From positions 1 to 33,799 of the forward strand of contig JBDKSN010000053.1 of the NCBI GenBank assembly GCA_039680625.1: a stretch of DNA of 33,799 bases, in the 5' to 3' direction. The position numbers and the translations under genes are program-made. The stretch comes from JAAYDS01 sp039680625. Lineage in GTDB: Bacteria; Chloroflexota; Anaerolineae; UBA1429. The notes under the pieces are model-generated. The model was not told the DNA's origin and did no database searches. It worked only from the letters and a program-made list of their open reading frames with translations. How positions within the stretch are numbered: the stretch's first letter is position 1; each line of letters begins with the position of its first letter. Shown here piece after piece: positions 13,508 to 21,197 of this stretch.

Positions 13508-14437
13508 ATGACACGCTTTACCCTCGGGACGAACCTGTGTTTTGCCACCAACCGCTGGCCCGAGCCAGACGCCTGGGCGAGGGTGGTTGCCCAAGATCTA
13601 CAGCTGCACTCGGTGCAACTGGTAGCCGATCTGCTCAACCCCTATTGGCCCGACGATGTGCTCACGAGACAGGTCGAGCGCATCCGCGAGGCGACGGCGC
13701 GCTACGACATCGCCATCGACACGCTCATGACGGGCAGCTATACCCGTACCAATCACCTGCTCTATCCGCATGAAGAGCTGCGCCGCGCGTCGTTCGTCTG
13801 GTGGCAGCGATTCATCGACCTCGCTGCCCAGCTGGGCGCGCGGGCCGTGGGCGGGCATTTCGGCATCCTCTCGGTGACCGACAACGCCGATCCTGTGCGT
13901 AGGAAGGAGCGGATCGACGAGGGCGTGCGCTCCTGGCAGGCGTTGACCCACTATGCGGCCAGTATGGGCCTGGAATACCTCTACTATGAGACCATGTCGA
14001 TCCCCCGCGAGCTGGGACACACCATCGCCGAGGCGCGTGAGCTGTGGGAGCGCGTGAACGAAGACGCGGGCGTGCCCTTTGCCCTGTGCCTGGATGTCGG
14101 CCACGCGCCACATCCCGCCGAGCGCGACCCCTACCTGTGGCTACGCGAGTTGGGCGGCATGGCCAGACTGGTGCACCTGCAACAGACCGAGATGGGCCAC
14201 TCGCGTCACTGGCCCTTTACTCCCGAGTACAACGCCATCGGCATCGTCTCGCCGCAGCGTGTGCTGCAGACGCTGGCCGAAACCGGCGTCGCCGAGATCT
14301 GGCTGGGGTTCGAGATCCTGCACCGCGAGCGCTGGGAGGTCGAGCCGCTCGTCCTGCCCGAGTTGGTGGAGAGCGCGCGCTACTGGCGCGAGGTGCTCCC
14401 TCAGGATGGCCCGTGGACACCGGAGGCCTCGGCATGA
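13508..14437 (+). CDS. TIM-barrel sugar (phosphate) isomerase/epimerase
   Basis: The 309-aa protein belongs to the AP-endonuclease-2 superfamily of sugar isomerases and epimerases (xylose-isomerase-like TIM barrel). Likely metal and acid/base residues are Glu161 (YYETMS), Asp196 and His199 (LDVGH), His231 and Glu269 (GFEIL), matching the usual Glu-Asp-His-Glu set. It has no signal peptide and is soluble. Family members include D-tagatose 3-epimerase, hydroxypyruvate isomerase and erythrulose-phosphate epimerases; the substrate cannot be fixed from sequence. It leads an operon with two dehydrogenases and an Rpe-family protein (ATGA overlap), implying it acts on the keto sugar those enzymes make. 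Confidence 0.8.
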   Translation: MTRFTLGTNLCFATNRWPEPDAWARVVAQDLQLHSVQLVADLLNPYWPDDVLTRQVERIREATARYDIAIDTLMTGSYTRTNHLLYPHEELRRASFVWWQRFIDLAAQLGARAVGGHFGILSVTDNADPVRRKERIDEGVRSWQALTHYAASMGLEYLYYETMSIPRELGHTIAEARELWERVNEDAGVPFALCLDVGHAPHPAERDPYLWLRELGGMARLVHLQQTEMGHSRHWPFTPEYNAIGIVSPQRVLQTLAETGVAEIWLGFEILHRERWEVEPLVLPELVESARYWREVLPQDGPWTPEASA

Positions 14438-15486
14438 GCGCCACGATGGGCGCCTTGGTGCTCCACGGTCTGGGCGATTTGCGCTATGAGCGGGTGCCCG
14501 TGCCCGCACTGCAGCCGGGCTATGCCTTGGTGCGTGTAGCCGCCGTGGGTGTGTGTGGGTCCGATGTGCCCCGTATCTTTCAGCATGGCGCCTATCACTA
14601 TCCGCTGATCCCCGGCCACGAGCTGGCCGGCGTGGTCGAGGACGTGGACGAGGGCGCGGGCGTCTCTGTAGGCGCGTCAGTGACCGTCAAGCCGCTGATC
14701 CCCTGTGGACATTGCCCCTATTGTGCCATTGGCGCCTATGGGCAGTGCACGGACTATGACTATATCGGCTCGCGCCGGGATGGGGCCATGGCCGAATATG
14801 TGCTCGCGCCCATTGCCAACCTGGTGCCGCTGCCCGCCTCGCTCGACCTGGCCGAGGCTGCCCTCTGCGAGCCGATCACCGTGGCGCTGCACGCGCTGCG
14901 CCAGGCCGGCATCTCAGCGGGCGACACGGTCGCCATCTTGGGCAGTGGGCCGATCGGCATGCTCATCGCCCAATGGGCGCGCATCTTGGGCGCCGACGAG
15001 ATCGTGCTGATCGACGTGGATGAGCACAAGCTCGAACTGGCCCGGCGCATGTGGCTCGGGCAGACGGTGAACAGCCGGACGACGGACCCCGTCGCCGCGC
15101 TACAACGGCTAGGGAGCGGTCTGGGTGCCGATGTCGTCATCGAGGCGGCCGGCGTACCTGCCACGGTCAACCAGGCGATCTTGATAGCGCGCCCGCTCGG
15201 GCGGGTGGTGCTCATGGGCAATCCGGCGGCAGACGTCACCTTGCCTTTGGCCACCGTGTCCCAGGTGCTGCGCAAAGAGTTGACCATCCGGGGCACGTGG
15301 AACTCGAGCTTTGTGTCGTTGCCCACCGATGAATGGGCGGTGGCCGTGCGTTACCTGGCCGACCGGCGCATCGACGTCAAGCCGTTAATCTCCCACCGCC
15401 TGCCGCTGTCCGAGGGGGTGCGCGCGCTCAATATGATGCACCAGCACAGCGAGCCGTTTGCTCGCGTCGTGTTGGTCAACGAATAG
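14434..15486 (+). CDS. Zinc-dependent alcohol dehydrogenase, galactitol-1-phosphate 5-dehydrogenase-like (GatD family)
   Basis: A 350-aa medium-chain dehydrogenase. Catalytic zinc ligands are Cys41 and His62/Glu63; the structural zinc set is Cys91, 94, 97 and 105. The cofactor site includes GSGPIG. Blocks such as GVCGSDVPRIFQHGAY, IGSRRDGAMAEYV and GTWNSS closely resemble E. coli GatD (GLCGSDLPRIFKNGAHYY; IGSRRDGGFAEYI), which oxidises galactitol 1-phosphate to tagatose 6-phosphate with NAD. No PTS genes are present, so the substrate may be a free or kinase-made sugar alcohol. The start overlaps the previous stop (ATGA). Confidence 0.85.
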   Translation: MSATMGALVLHGLGDLRYERVPVPALQPGYALVRVAAVGVCGSDVPRIFQHGAYHYPLIPGHELAGVVEDVDEGAGVSVGASVTVKPLIPCGHCPYCAIGAYGQCTDYDYIGSRRDGAMAEYVLAPIANLVPLPASLDLAEAALCEPITVALHALRQAGISAGDTVAILGSGPIGMLIAQWARILGADEIVLIDVDEHKLELARRMWLGQTVNSRTTDPVAALQRLGSGLGADVVIEAAGVPATVNQAILIARPLGRVVLMGNPAADVTLPLATVSQVLRKELTIRGTWNSSFVSLPTDEWAVAVRYLADRRIDVKPLISHRLPLSEGVRALNMMHQHSEPFARVVLVNE

Positions 15487-15494
15487 GAGCGACC

Positions 15495-16568
15495 ATGCAA
15501 GCAGCCGTGCTCGAGGGCATCGATAGCCTTCACATCCGCAATGTGCCCGACCCCGTGCTAGAAGACGAATACAGCCTCATCCTCAAGGTGCACGCCTGCG
15601 CCGTCTGCGGCTCGGACATCCGCATCTTGCACCATGGCAACCCGCGCGTCGTGCCGCCACAGATCATCGGCCACGAGATCGCGGGCGAGGTAGTGGCCGT
15701 GGGCAGCAAAGTCACGCGTTTTCAGCTGGGCGATCGCCTGGCCACCGGCGCCGATGTGCCCTGCGGCGAATGCGCCTGGTGCCGCGATGGCCTGGCCAAC
15801 AATTGCGCCATCAACTATGCCATCGGCTACCAGTTCCCGGGCGGCTTTGCCGAATACGTACAGCTCAATGCGCTGACCCTGCGCACGGGCGCCGTCCATC
15901 ACATCCCCGAGAGTCTCAGCTATGCCCAGGCCACCCTGGCCGAGCCTCTGGGTTGCTGTATCAACGGCGCTGAGCAGAGCCATATCCGCCCGGGGAGCAC
16001 CGTGGTGGTCATCGGCGCCGGCCCGGCGGGCTGTATGCTCATGCGCCTGGCGCGCAACTTGGGCGCGCTCAAGGTGATCGCCATCCAGCGCTCGCGAGGG
16101 CGGCTCGAAGCGGCCGAGCGCATCGGCGGCGCCGACCTCGTGATCTGCTCGCTGGACCAGGATCCCGTTCAGGCGGTGCTCGACGCGACGCAAGGCGAGG
16201 GCGCTGACGTGGTCATCACCGCGGCCTCGTCTATCGACACGCATCGGCTGGCCTTTCAGATCGTGCGCAATCGGGCGACGATCAACCTGTTCGGCGGCCT
16301 GCCCAGTGACGCTCCGCCGCTCGATGTCGCCTCGAACATCATCCACTACAAAGAGCTGACGGTCACCGGCTCGCACGGCAGCGTCGATCGACATCATCGG
16401 CTCGCGCTCGAGTACCTCGCTACGCGCACCATCGACCCCGATGACTATATCACGCACCACTTCTCACTGGACGAGATCGATCTGGCGATCCGCGCGGCCG
16501 AGGGCCACGACGGCATGAAGGCCATCGTCTACCCACACGGCCTGCCTCCCGAGGCGCGACGGCGATGA
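15495..16568 (+). CDS. Second zinc-dependent sugar alcohol dehydrogenase (MDR family)
   Basis: A 357-aa medium-chain zinc dehydrogenase. Catalytic site Cys38 (VCGSD) and His60/Glu61 (GHE); structural zinc Cys90, 93, 96 and 104; cofactor motif IGAGPAG. The C-terminal part has LFGGLPSD and KELTVTGSHGSVDRHH, typical of sorbitol/iditol-like and related sugar dehydrogenases. GGAG precedes the ATG by 6 to 7 bases. It sits 8 bases after the GatD-like gene, so two dehydrogenases of the same fold but different substrate pockets are made together. It may work on a neighbouring hydroxyl or on a second polyol. It overlaps the Rpe-like gene by four bases. Confidence 0.87.
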   Translation: MQAAVLEGIDSLHIRNVPDPVLEDEYSLILKVHACAVCGSDIRILHHGNPRVVPPQIIGHEIAGEVVAVGSKVTRFQLGDRLATGADVPCGECAWCRDGLANNCAINYAIGYQFPGGFAEYVQLNALTLRTGAVHHIPESLSYAQATLAEPLGCCINGAEQSHIRPGSTVVVIGAGPAGCMLMRLARNLGALKVIAIQRSRGRLEAAERIGGADLVICSLDQDPVQAVLDATQGEGADVVITAASSIDTHRLAFQIVRNRATINLFGGLPSDAPPLDVASNIIHYKELTVTGSHGSVDRHHRLALEYLATRTIDPDDYITHHFSLDEIDLAIRAAEGHDGMKAIVYPHGLPPEARRR

Positions 16569-17242
16569 GGCCCGTCCGCATCTGCGCCTCGGTGGCCTGC
16601 GCCGACTATCTGCACCTGGGGCGAGACCTCGATGCTCTCCAGGCGGCGGGCGTCGACTATCTGCACATCGACCTGATGGATGGCGCCTTTGTACCCAACC
16701 TGGCCCTCAACATGGATCTGATGAGGGCCATCCACACAGCCTTCCCGGTGCCGATGGATGCGCACTTGATGGTCGAGCGGCCCGAGGCCTACGTGCCCCG
16801 TGTGGCCGAGGCGGGCGCGGCGCTGATCATCGTGCATGAAGAGTCCACCCATCACCTGCAGCGCCTGCTCCAGCAGATCCACGCTCTGGGTTGCCAGGCA
16901 GGCGTGGCGCTCAACCCGCAGACGCCGCTCTCGGTGCTGGACTATGTGCTCGACGACCTCGACCTCGTGTTGATCATGACGGTCAACCCGGGCTTTCAGG
17001 GGCAAAGACTCATCCCGCAGATGCTGAGCAAGATCGCCGCTACCCGCGCGCTGCTCGACGCTACCGGCCGCGACCTTGGCTTGATGGTCGATGGCAACGT
17101 GAGCTTGAGCAACGCCGGCGAGATGGCGCGCGCCGGCGCCGACTGGCTCGTCGGCGGCACCTCGAGCATCTTTATCCCCGGCCAGCCCATCGCCGAGGGC
17201 GTGGCCAGGCTGCGCGCCATTGCCAACGGGGTCACCGAATAG
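16565..17242 (+). CDS. Ribulose-phosphate 3-epimerase family protein (possibly allulose-6-phosphate epimerase-like)
   Basis: The 225-aa TIM barrel has the family pattern HIDLMDGAFVPN (His34, Asp36, Asp39), DAHLMVE with His67, VNPGFQGQ (about 142-149) and the final catalytic Asp in MVDGNVS. The VDGN form and the GGTSSIF ending are closer to hexulose-phosphate 3-epimerases such as AlsE (VDGS, GTSGLF) than to typical Rpe (VDGG, GSAIF). It could interconvert ketohexose or pentulose phosphates. It is the last gene of the sugar operon and overlaps its predecessor by 4 bases. The opposing phosphomutase gene ends 7 bases away, with no clear terminator in between. Confidence 0.82.
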   Translation: MRPVRICASVACADYLHLGRDLDALQAAGVDYLHIDLMDGAFVPNLALNMDLMRAIHTAFPVPMDAHLMVERPEAYVPRVAEAGAALIIVHEESTHHLQRLLQQIHALGCQAGVALNPQTPLSVLDYVLDDLDLVLIMTVNPGFQGQRLIPQMLSKIAATRALLDATGRDLGLMVDGNVSLSNAGEMARAGADWLVGGTSSIFIPGQPIAEGVARLRAIANGVTE

Positions 17243-17248
17243 GGACAG

Positions 17249-18586
17249 TCAGCCGGGCCAGGTCTCTTGGAGCAAAGGCGAGGCAGCGCGCACTTCGCGT
17301 TGGATCGCGGCCAATCGCTCGGGCGTGTGCGCCTCAAAGCGCAGCGTGATCAGCGGCTCGGTCACCGACTCGCGGGCCAGCGCCCAGCCATCGCCGAACT
17401 CGATGCGCACGCCGTCGAGTCGGTCGAGGGGATGGTCGGCATAGGCCGCCGCCAGCTCCGCAATGATCGCCCGTGCACGCTCTGGAGGACAGGCCACGCG
17501 GATGTCCGGCGTGATCGGGTACCGCGGCACGCCAGCCAGGGCCTCATCCAGCGTCTGCCCGCGGGCATCGAGCTCGGCGAGCAACGCACAGGCAGCATAG
17601 AGCGCATCATCGCCGCCCAGCTCGCCAAAGAAATAGTGCCCACTGACCTCTCCAGCCAGTGGAGCGCCTTCACTCCACAGTCGCCGCTTGATATAAGCAA
17701 AGCCCGAGCGTTCGGGACACGGGCGCCCGCCCGCCGCAACGATCGCCTCAGGCACTACGGCTGACGATTTGAGATCATACACAATCGGCGCGCCAGGCCG
17801 CGTGCGCAGGGCGCGCTGTACCAGCAGCACGAACACGCGGTCGGCGGGCTGCATCTGACCCGCGCCATCGACCACGGCCACGCGGTCGCCGTCGCCGTCA
17901 AAGGCCAGCCCTAGCTCGGCACCCGCGGCGCGCACCGCCTCGCTCAGCGCCACCAGATTGCGCGCATCGGCTGGGTTTGGCGACCGATGGGGAAAGGTGC
18001 CATCCGGCTCGCTGAACAGCGGCTGCACGTCGATGCCCAGCTCGGCGAGCAAGGGCGGCGCGACGGTGGACATGCAACCATTGCCCGCATCGACCACCAC
18101 CCGCTGCCTCTTGAGTGGCGGAAACGCCTCGATCAGCATGTGCTGATACGGGCCAAGGGCATCGACAGGCTCGACACTGCCGCCGGGCGCGGGCGACCAG
18201 GAATCGCGCTCGACGGCCGCGCGCAACTCGGCAAGCTCCTCTTCGGTGATGGGCAGAGCGCCCAGCTCGATCTTGAAGCCGTTGTACACCGCCGGGTTGT
18301 GCGAGGCGGTGACCATCACCCCACAGGCGGCGCCCAATCGCCGCTTGGCGTGGTAGAACGCCGGCGTGGGCACGATCCCCGCGTCGAGCACCCGCGCCCC
18401 CGAAGCCACCAGCCCAGCGATGAGCGCCGGTTTGAGCAGGCCGGTAGAGGGCCGCACATCGCCCGCCACCAACACGGTCTCGCCCATGGTGCGCGCTCCG
18501 ATGGCCCGGCCCAGGCGCGTGGCAAAGGCGGTGTCCAGCTCGGTGCCAAAGACACCACGGATATCGCACGACTTCCAGACGCTCAT
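17249..18586 (-). CDS. Phosphomannomutase/phosphoglucomutase
   Basis: The 445-aa alpha-D-phosphohexomutase moves a phosphate between C1 and C6 of mannose or glucose. The active serine loop is TASHNP with Ser95, the Mg loop is DGDGDR (230-235), the sugar-recognition loop GEVSGHYFF lies near 312-320, and the phosphate-binding C-terminal loop is ARESVTEP. The early CDIRG (7-11) is the usual N-terminal arm. The gene overlaps the kinase stop by four bases (ATGA). A mutase downstream of a sugar kinase suggests a hexose that is phosphorylated and then moved to another position, or sugar nucleotide supply. Confidence 0.92.
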   Translation of the reverse strand: MSVWKSCDIRGVFGTELDTAFATRLGRAIGARTMGETVLVAGDVRPSTGLLKPALIAGLVASGARVLDAGIVPTPAFYHAKRRLGAACGVMVTASHNPAVYNGFKIELGALPITEEELAELRAAVERDSWSPAPGGSVEPVDALGPYQHMLIEAFPPLKRQRVVVDAGNGCMSTVAPPLLAELGIDVQPLFSEPDGTFPHRSPNPADARNLVALSEAVRAAGAELGLAFDGDGDRVAVVDGAGQMQPADRVFVLLVQRALRTRPGAPIVYDLKSSAVVPEAIVAAGGRPCPERSGFAYIKRRLWSEGAPLAGEVSGHYFFGELGGDDALYAACALLAELDARGQTLDEALAGVPRYPITPDIRVACPPERARAIIAELAAAYADHPLDRLDGVRIEFGDGWALARESVTEPLITLRFEAHTPERLAAIQREVRAASPLLQETWPG

Positions 18587-20034
18587 TCGATGTACCCTCG
18601 CTCGCGGCAGGCAGAGACGAATCGCTCATACACGGCTTCATAGGCTACACGTTGTTCGGCGCGGGGCGGCACCTCAGCCACGATGTGCACCATCGCCTCG
18701 GTCATCGCAGTGACGCTCTGGCCGGTCGCGGCGCTCGCGGCCAGGATGGCAGCCCCCAGCGCGGCCTCGGGCACTGCAGCGAGGCGCATCGCCCGGCCGG
18801 TGAGGTCGGCGCGGATTTGGGTAAAAGAGCGCCCTCGCGTGCCACCTCCGGTAGTATACACCGCGTCGCCCACCTCGGCGCCGAGCGCACTCACCGTGTC
18901 ATAGGCCAGCCGCTCGACACAGGCGATGCCCTCGAGATGCGCGGCATAGCGCTCGGCCGTGCTCCTGGCCGTGCCCAATTCAAAGCCCTCGGCATCGGGG
19001 CGTACAAAGGGGAAGCGCTCGCCCCTGCGCGCCAGCGGATACACCGTGAGCGGTGTGGGCGATAGCGACAACGCAGCCGCATCCAGCGCGGCCAAATCCT
19101 CGGCGGAAAAGCGCTGCGCCAGACAGTCGGCCCCCGTGGAGCTGGCCCCTCCCGGCAGCCAGAAGCCGTCGGGATGCCGGTGGCAATAGACGCGCCCCAA
19201 CGGGTCCACGATGATCCGCCGCGAGACGCCTTTGAGCACCAACGTGGTGCCGATGGTCGTGTTCCACTGGCCAGGCGCCGCCGCCCCCGAGGCCAGTTGG
19301 GCCGCCGTGCCATCGGTGGCGCCCGAGGCGACCAACGCGCTTGGCGGCAGGCCGAACGCCTCCGCGACCTCGCGCTGCAGTGGGCCGATGGCCGCGCCCG
19401 GCGCCTGGACGCGCGGCAAGATGCGCAGGTCGAGCCCCAACCGGTCCAAGGCCTCGCTGGGCCAGGCGGTAGCCACGGTGTCATAGCCGGTCTTGAGCAT
19501 GTTCGTCCAGTCGCTAATGCCCCACACTCCCGAGAGCCACCCGGCCACGAGGTCGGCGGGACTCAGCGCCCAGCGTGTGCGCGCGAATCGCTCGGGTTCG
19601 TGAGCGCGCACCCACAACAACCGCGGCAGCGCATACGAGCTCGAGATCGTGTAGCCTACCTTGTCGACCAGGCCCTGCCAGGCTGCGGCTGCCTCCTCTG
19701 CCTCGACCGTGGCCCGTGTGTCCGCGTACATGATCGCCTCGCCCAGAGGCTCACCGCTCGCGTCGACCAGGCACAACGTGCCTGACGTGCCACAGGCGGC
19801 AACGGCGGCTACCTCGGCCCGGCGACTGCCCAATGCCTGGCTGATTTCGCCCAAAGCGCCCAGAACCGCCTCGCGCCAAGCCAGGGGCGATTGCTCGAAC
19901 CAGCCCGGCTGGGGCGCGCGCAGTGTCGCCGCGGGGAAAGCCCGCTCGGCTCGCGCCTGCACCGTTCCCGCCGAGTCGACGGCAAGGACGCAGGCGCCCT
20001 GCGTGCCCAGATCGATGCCGATATACAAGGGCAT
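18583..20034 (-). CDS. FGGY-family carbohydrate kinase
   Basis: A 483-aa ATP-dependent sugar kinase. The phosphate-1 loop is GIDLGTQG (6-13), the sugar-binding region includes SSYALPRLLW and DWTNMLKTGYD (175-185), the catalytic base is Asp241 in GATDGT, and the adenosine motif is TTGGGTRG. FGGY enzymes phosphorylate pentuloses, glycerol, gluconate or erythritol-like sugars. The SSYALPRLLW stretch resembles xylulokinase-like members, but the substrate is not certain. GGAG lies eight bases before the ATG at 20034. It lies 18 bases downstream of the UROD-like gene and shares its promoter. Confidence 0.88.
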   Translation of the reverse strand: MPLYIGIDLGTQGACVLAVDSAGTVQARAERAFPAATLRAPQPGWFEQSPLAWREAVLGALGEISQALGSRRAEVAAVAACGTSGTLCLVDASGEPLGEAIMYADTRATVEAEEAAAAWQGLVDKVGYTISSSYALPRLLWVRAHEPERFARTRWALSPADLVAGWLSGVWGISDWTNMLKTGYDTVATAWPSEALDRLGLDLRILPRVQAPGAAIGPLQREVAEAFGLPPSALVASGATDGTAAQLASGAAAPGQWNTTIGTTLVLKGVSRRIIVDPLGRVYCHRHPDGFWLPGGASSTGADCLAQRFSAEDLAALDAAALSLSPTPLTVYPLARRGERFPFVRPDAEGFELGTARSTAERYAAHLEGIACVERLAYDTVSALGAEVGDAVYTTGGGTRGRSFTQIRADLTGRAMRLAAVPEAALGAAILAASAATGQSVTAMTEAMVHIVAEVPPRAEQRVAYEAVYERFVSACRERGYIE

Positions 20035-20052
20035 GTCTTGCTCTCCTCGCCG

Positions 20053-21063
20053 TTAGGCGTGTGGTTGGGTCTGCACCGCCTCGATCAGCGCCACGATCGT
20101 CTCGGGCGGCACATCGCGGGGGATGGCGTGGGTGGGGGCCACGAGATAGCCCCCGTCTCGCCCGAGGCGGTCGATCAGGTCATAGACGTGAGCGCGCACA
20201 TCCTGGGGGGCAATGCGCGGGAGCACCTGTTGGGTGCTGATCCCCCCATAGAAGGTGAGGTGCTGGCCATACTCGCGTTTGGCCAGGTCCACGTCCATCA
20301 CCTCTGGCTGGAAGGTGTTGAAAATGTCCAGCCCCATGTCGATCAGGTCGGGAAATAGCACGAACACGTCGCCGCACGAGTGCTGCATGACGAACTTGTC
20401 TGCCGCCTTCACCCGGGCATACATCGCGGCCACGCGCGGCTGGATGAACCGCCGCCAGAGTTTGGGCCCCATGATCAGACCATGCTGCTGCCCCCAGTCA
20501 TCGCCAAAGCGGATGCAGTCGACCGGGTACTGCAAGTAATGATCGAGCACCTTGAGGTTATAGTCCAGGATGGCATCGAGCAGCTCATCGACAAAGCGCG
20601 GGTTGAGCACCATGTCCATGAGCAAGTTCTCCATGCCACGCAGGGTCCAGGCGCGCTCGAACATCGAGAAGCCGATGCCCGCGCCGGTAAAGACCCCCTC
20701 GCTGGTCGCGAGCAACTCCTCGACGGCTCGCGCATTGCGCTCCAAGTCCGGCTCGGGAAAGCGATAGTGCCGCAGGTCAGGCTCGGGCAAGAGCAACGTC
20801 TCGACGTTGCCGATGTCGCGGTCGATGGTCCGGTTCCACACCACGCCGAAATTGTCGCGCCAGCGGCCGGCGCCAACTTCCTCGAACCAGCCGTCGCTCA
20901 CCAGCGCCAGGTGATTGCCGATCTTGGCCTCGAAATCGGGATCGCCCAAGAGCCGCGCCGTGGCTTCGCGAGCATCGGTAGTCAGGTCGATCTGCCAGGG
21001 AGCGACATCGGGCTGCCGATGCGCCAGGGTAGTGAGCATGCGCTCGCGTCGCGTAATGGTCAC
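20053..21063 (-). CDS. Uroporphyrinogen decarboxylase-like protein (UROD/MtaA superfamily) in a sugar operon
   Basis: The 336-aa protein has the UROD superfamily fold, but differs from HemE in key places. It carries QHSCGDV (His and Cys of the MtaA-type zinc site), FYGGIST, and a C-terminal GGYLVAPTHAIPRDVPPE, where methylcobamide:CoM methyltransferases have a third zinc Cys and this protein has THA. It begins with RRERML, as superfamily members do. Such proteins often sit in sugar operons of Chloroflexota and Firmicutes with no known role; methyltransfer, not porphyrin synthesis, is one idea. The start is the GTG at 21063, because GGGAGG lies six bases ahead; the longer frame to 21108 has no ribosome site. 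Confidence 0.78.
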   Translation of the reverse strand: MTITRRERMLTTLAHRQPDVAPWQIDLTTDAREATARLLGDPDFEAKIGNHLALVSDGWFEEVGAGRWRDNFGVVWNRTIDRDIGNVETLLLPEPDLRHYRFPEPDLERNARAVEELLATSEGVFTGAGIGFSMFERAWTLRGMENLLMDMVLNPRFVDELLDAILDYNLKVLDHYLQYPVDCIRFGDDWGQQHGLIMGPKLWRRFIQPRVAAMYARVKAADKFVMQHSCGDVFVLFPDLIDMGLDIFNTFQPEVMDVDLAKREYGQHLTFYGGISTQQVLPRIAPQDVRAHVYDLIDRLGRDGGYLVAPTHAIPRDVPPETIVALIEAVQTQPHA

Positions 21064-21119
21064 TCTGCGCCTCCCCTCGGCCCGCCATAGCCGTAGCCAG
21101 GGCCGCATGGCCGAAACAC

Positions 21120-21148
21120 TTGCCGGTTGCCGACGCGAACACTATAAT
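21120..21148 (+). promoter_or_regulatory. Sigma70-type promoter of guaA
   Basis: TTGCCG (21120-21125), 17-base spacer, TATAAT (21143-21148). The leader is about 43 bases, too short for a purine riboswitch aptamer. The -10 overlaps the -10 of the divergent promoter. Confidence 0.65.
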
Positions 21149-21170
21149 GCCAACGATTCGAGTATGCCAA
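21141..21170 (-). promoter_or_regulatory. Possible divergent promoter of the UROD-kinase-mutase operon
   Basis: Minus strand TTGGCA (21170-21165), 18-base spacer, TATAGT (21146-21141). Its -10 shares four bases with that of guaA. A direct repeat tgccaac occurs at 21148-21154 and 21165-21171, which could be a regulator site. Confidence 0.45.
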
Positions 21171-21197
21171 CCCTGTCAGAAAGAGCCTTGCCCGCCC

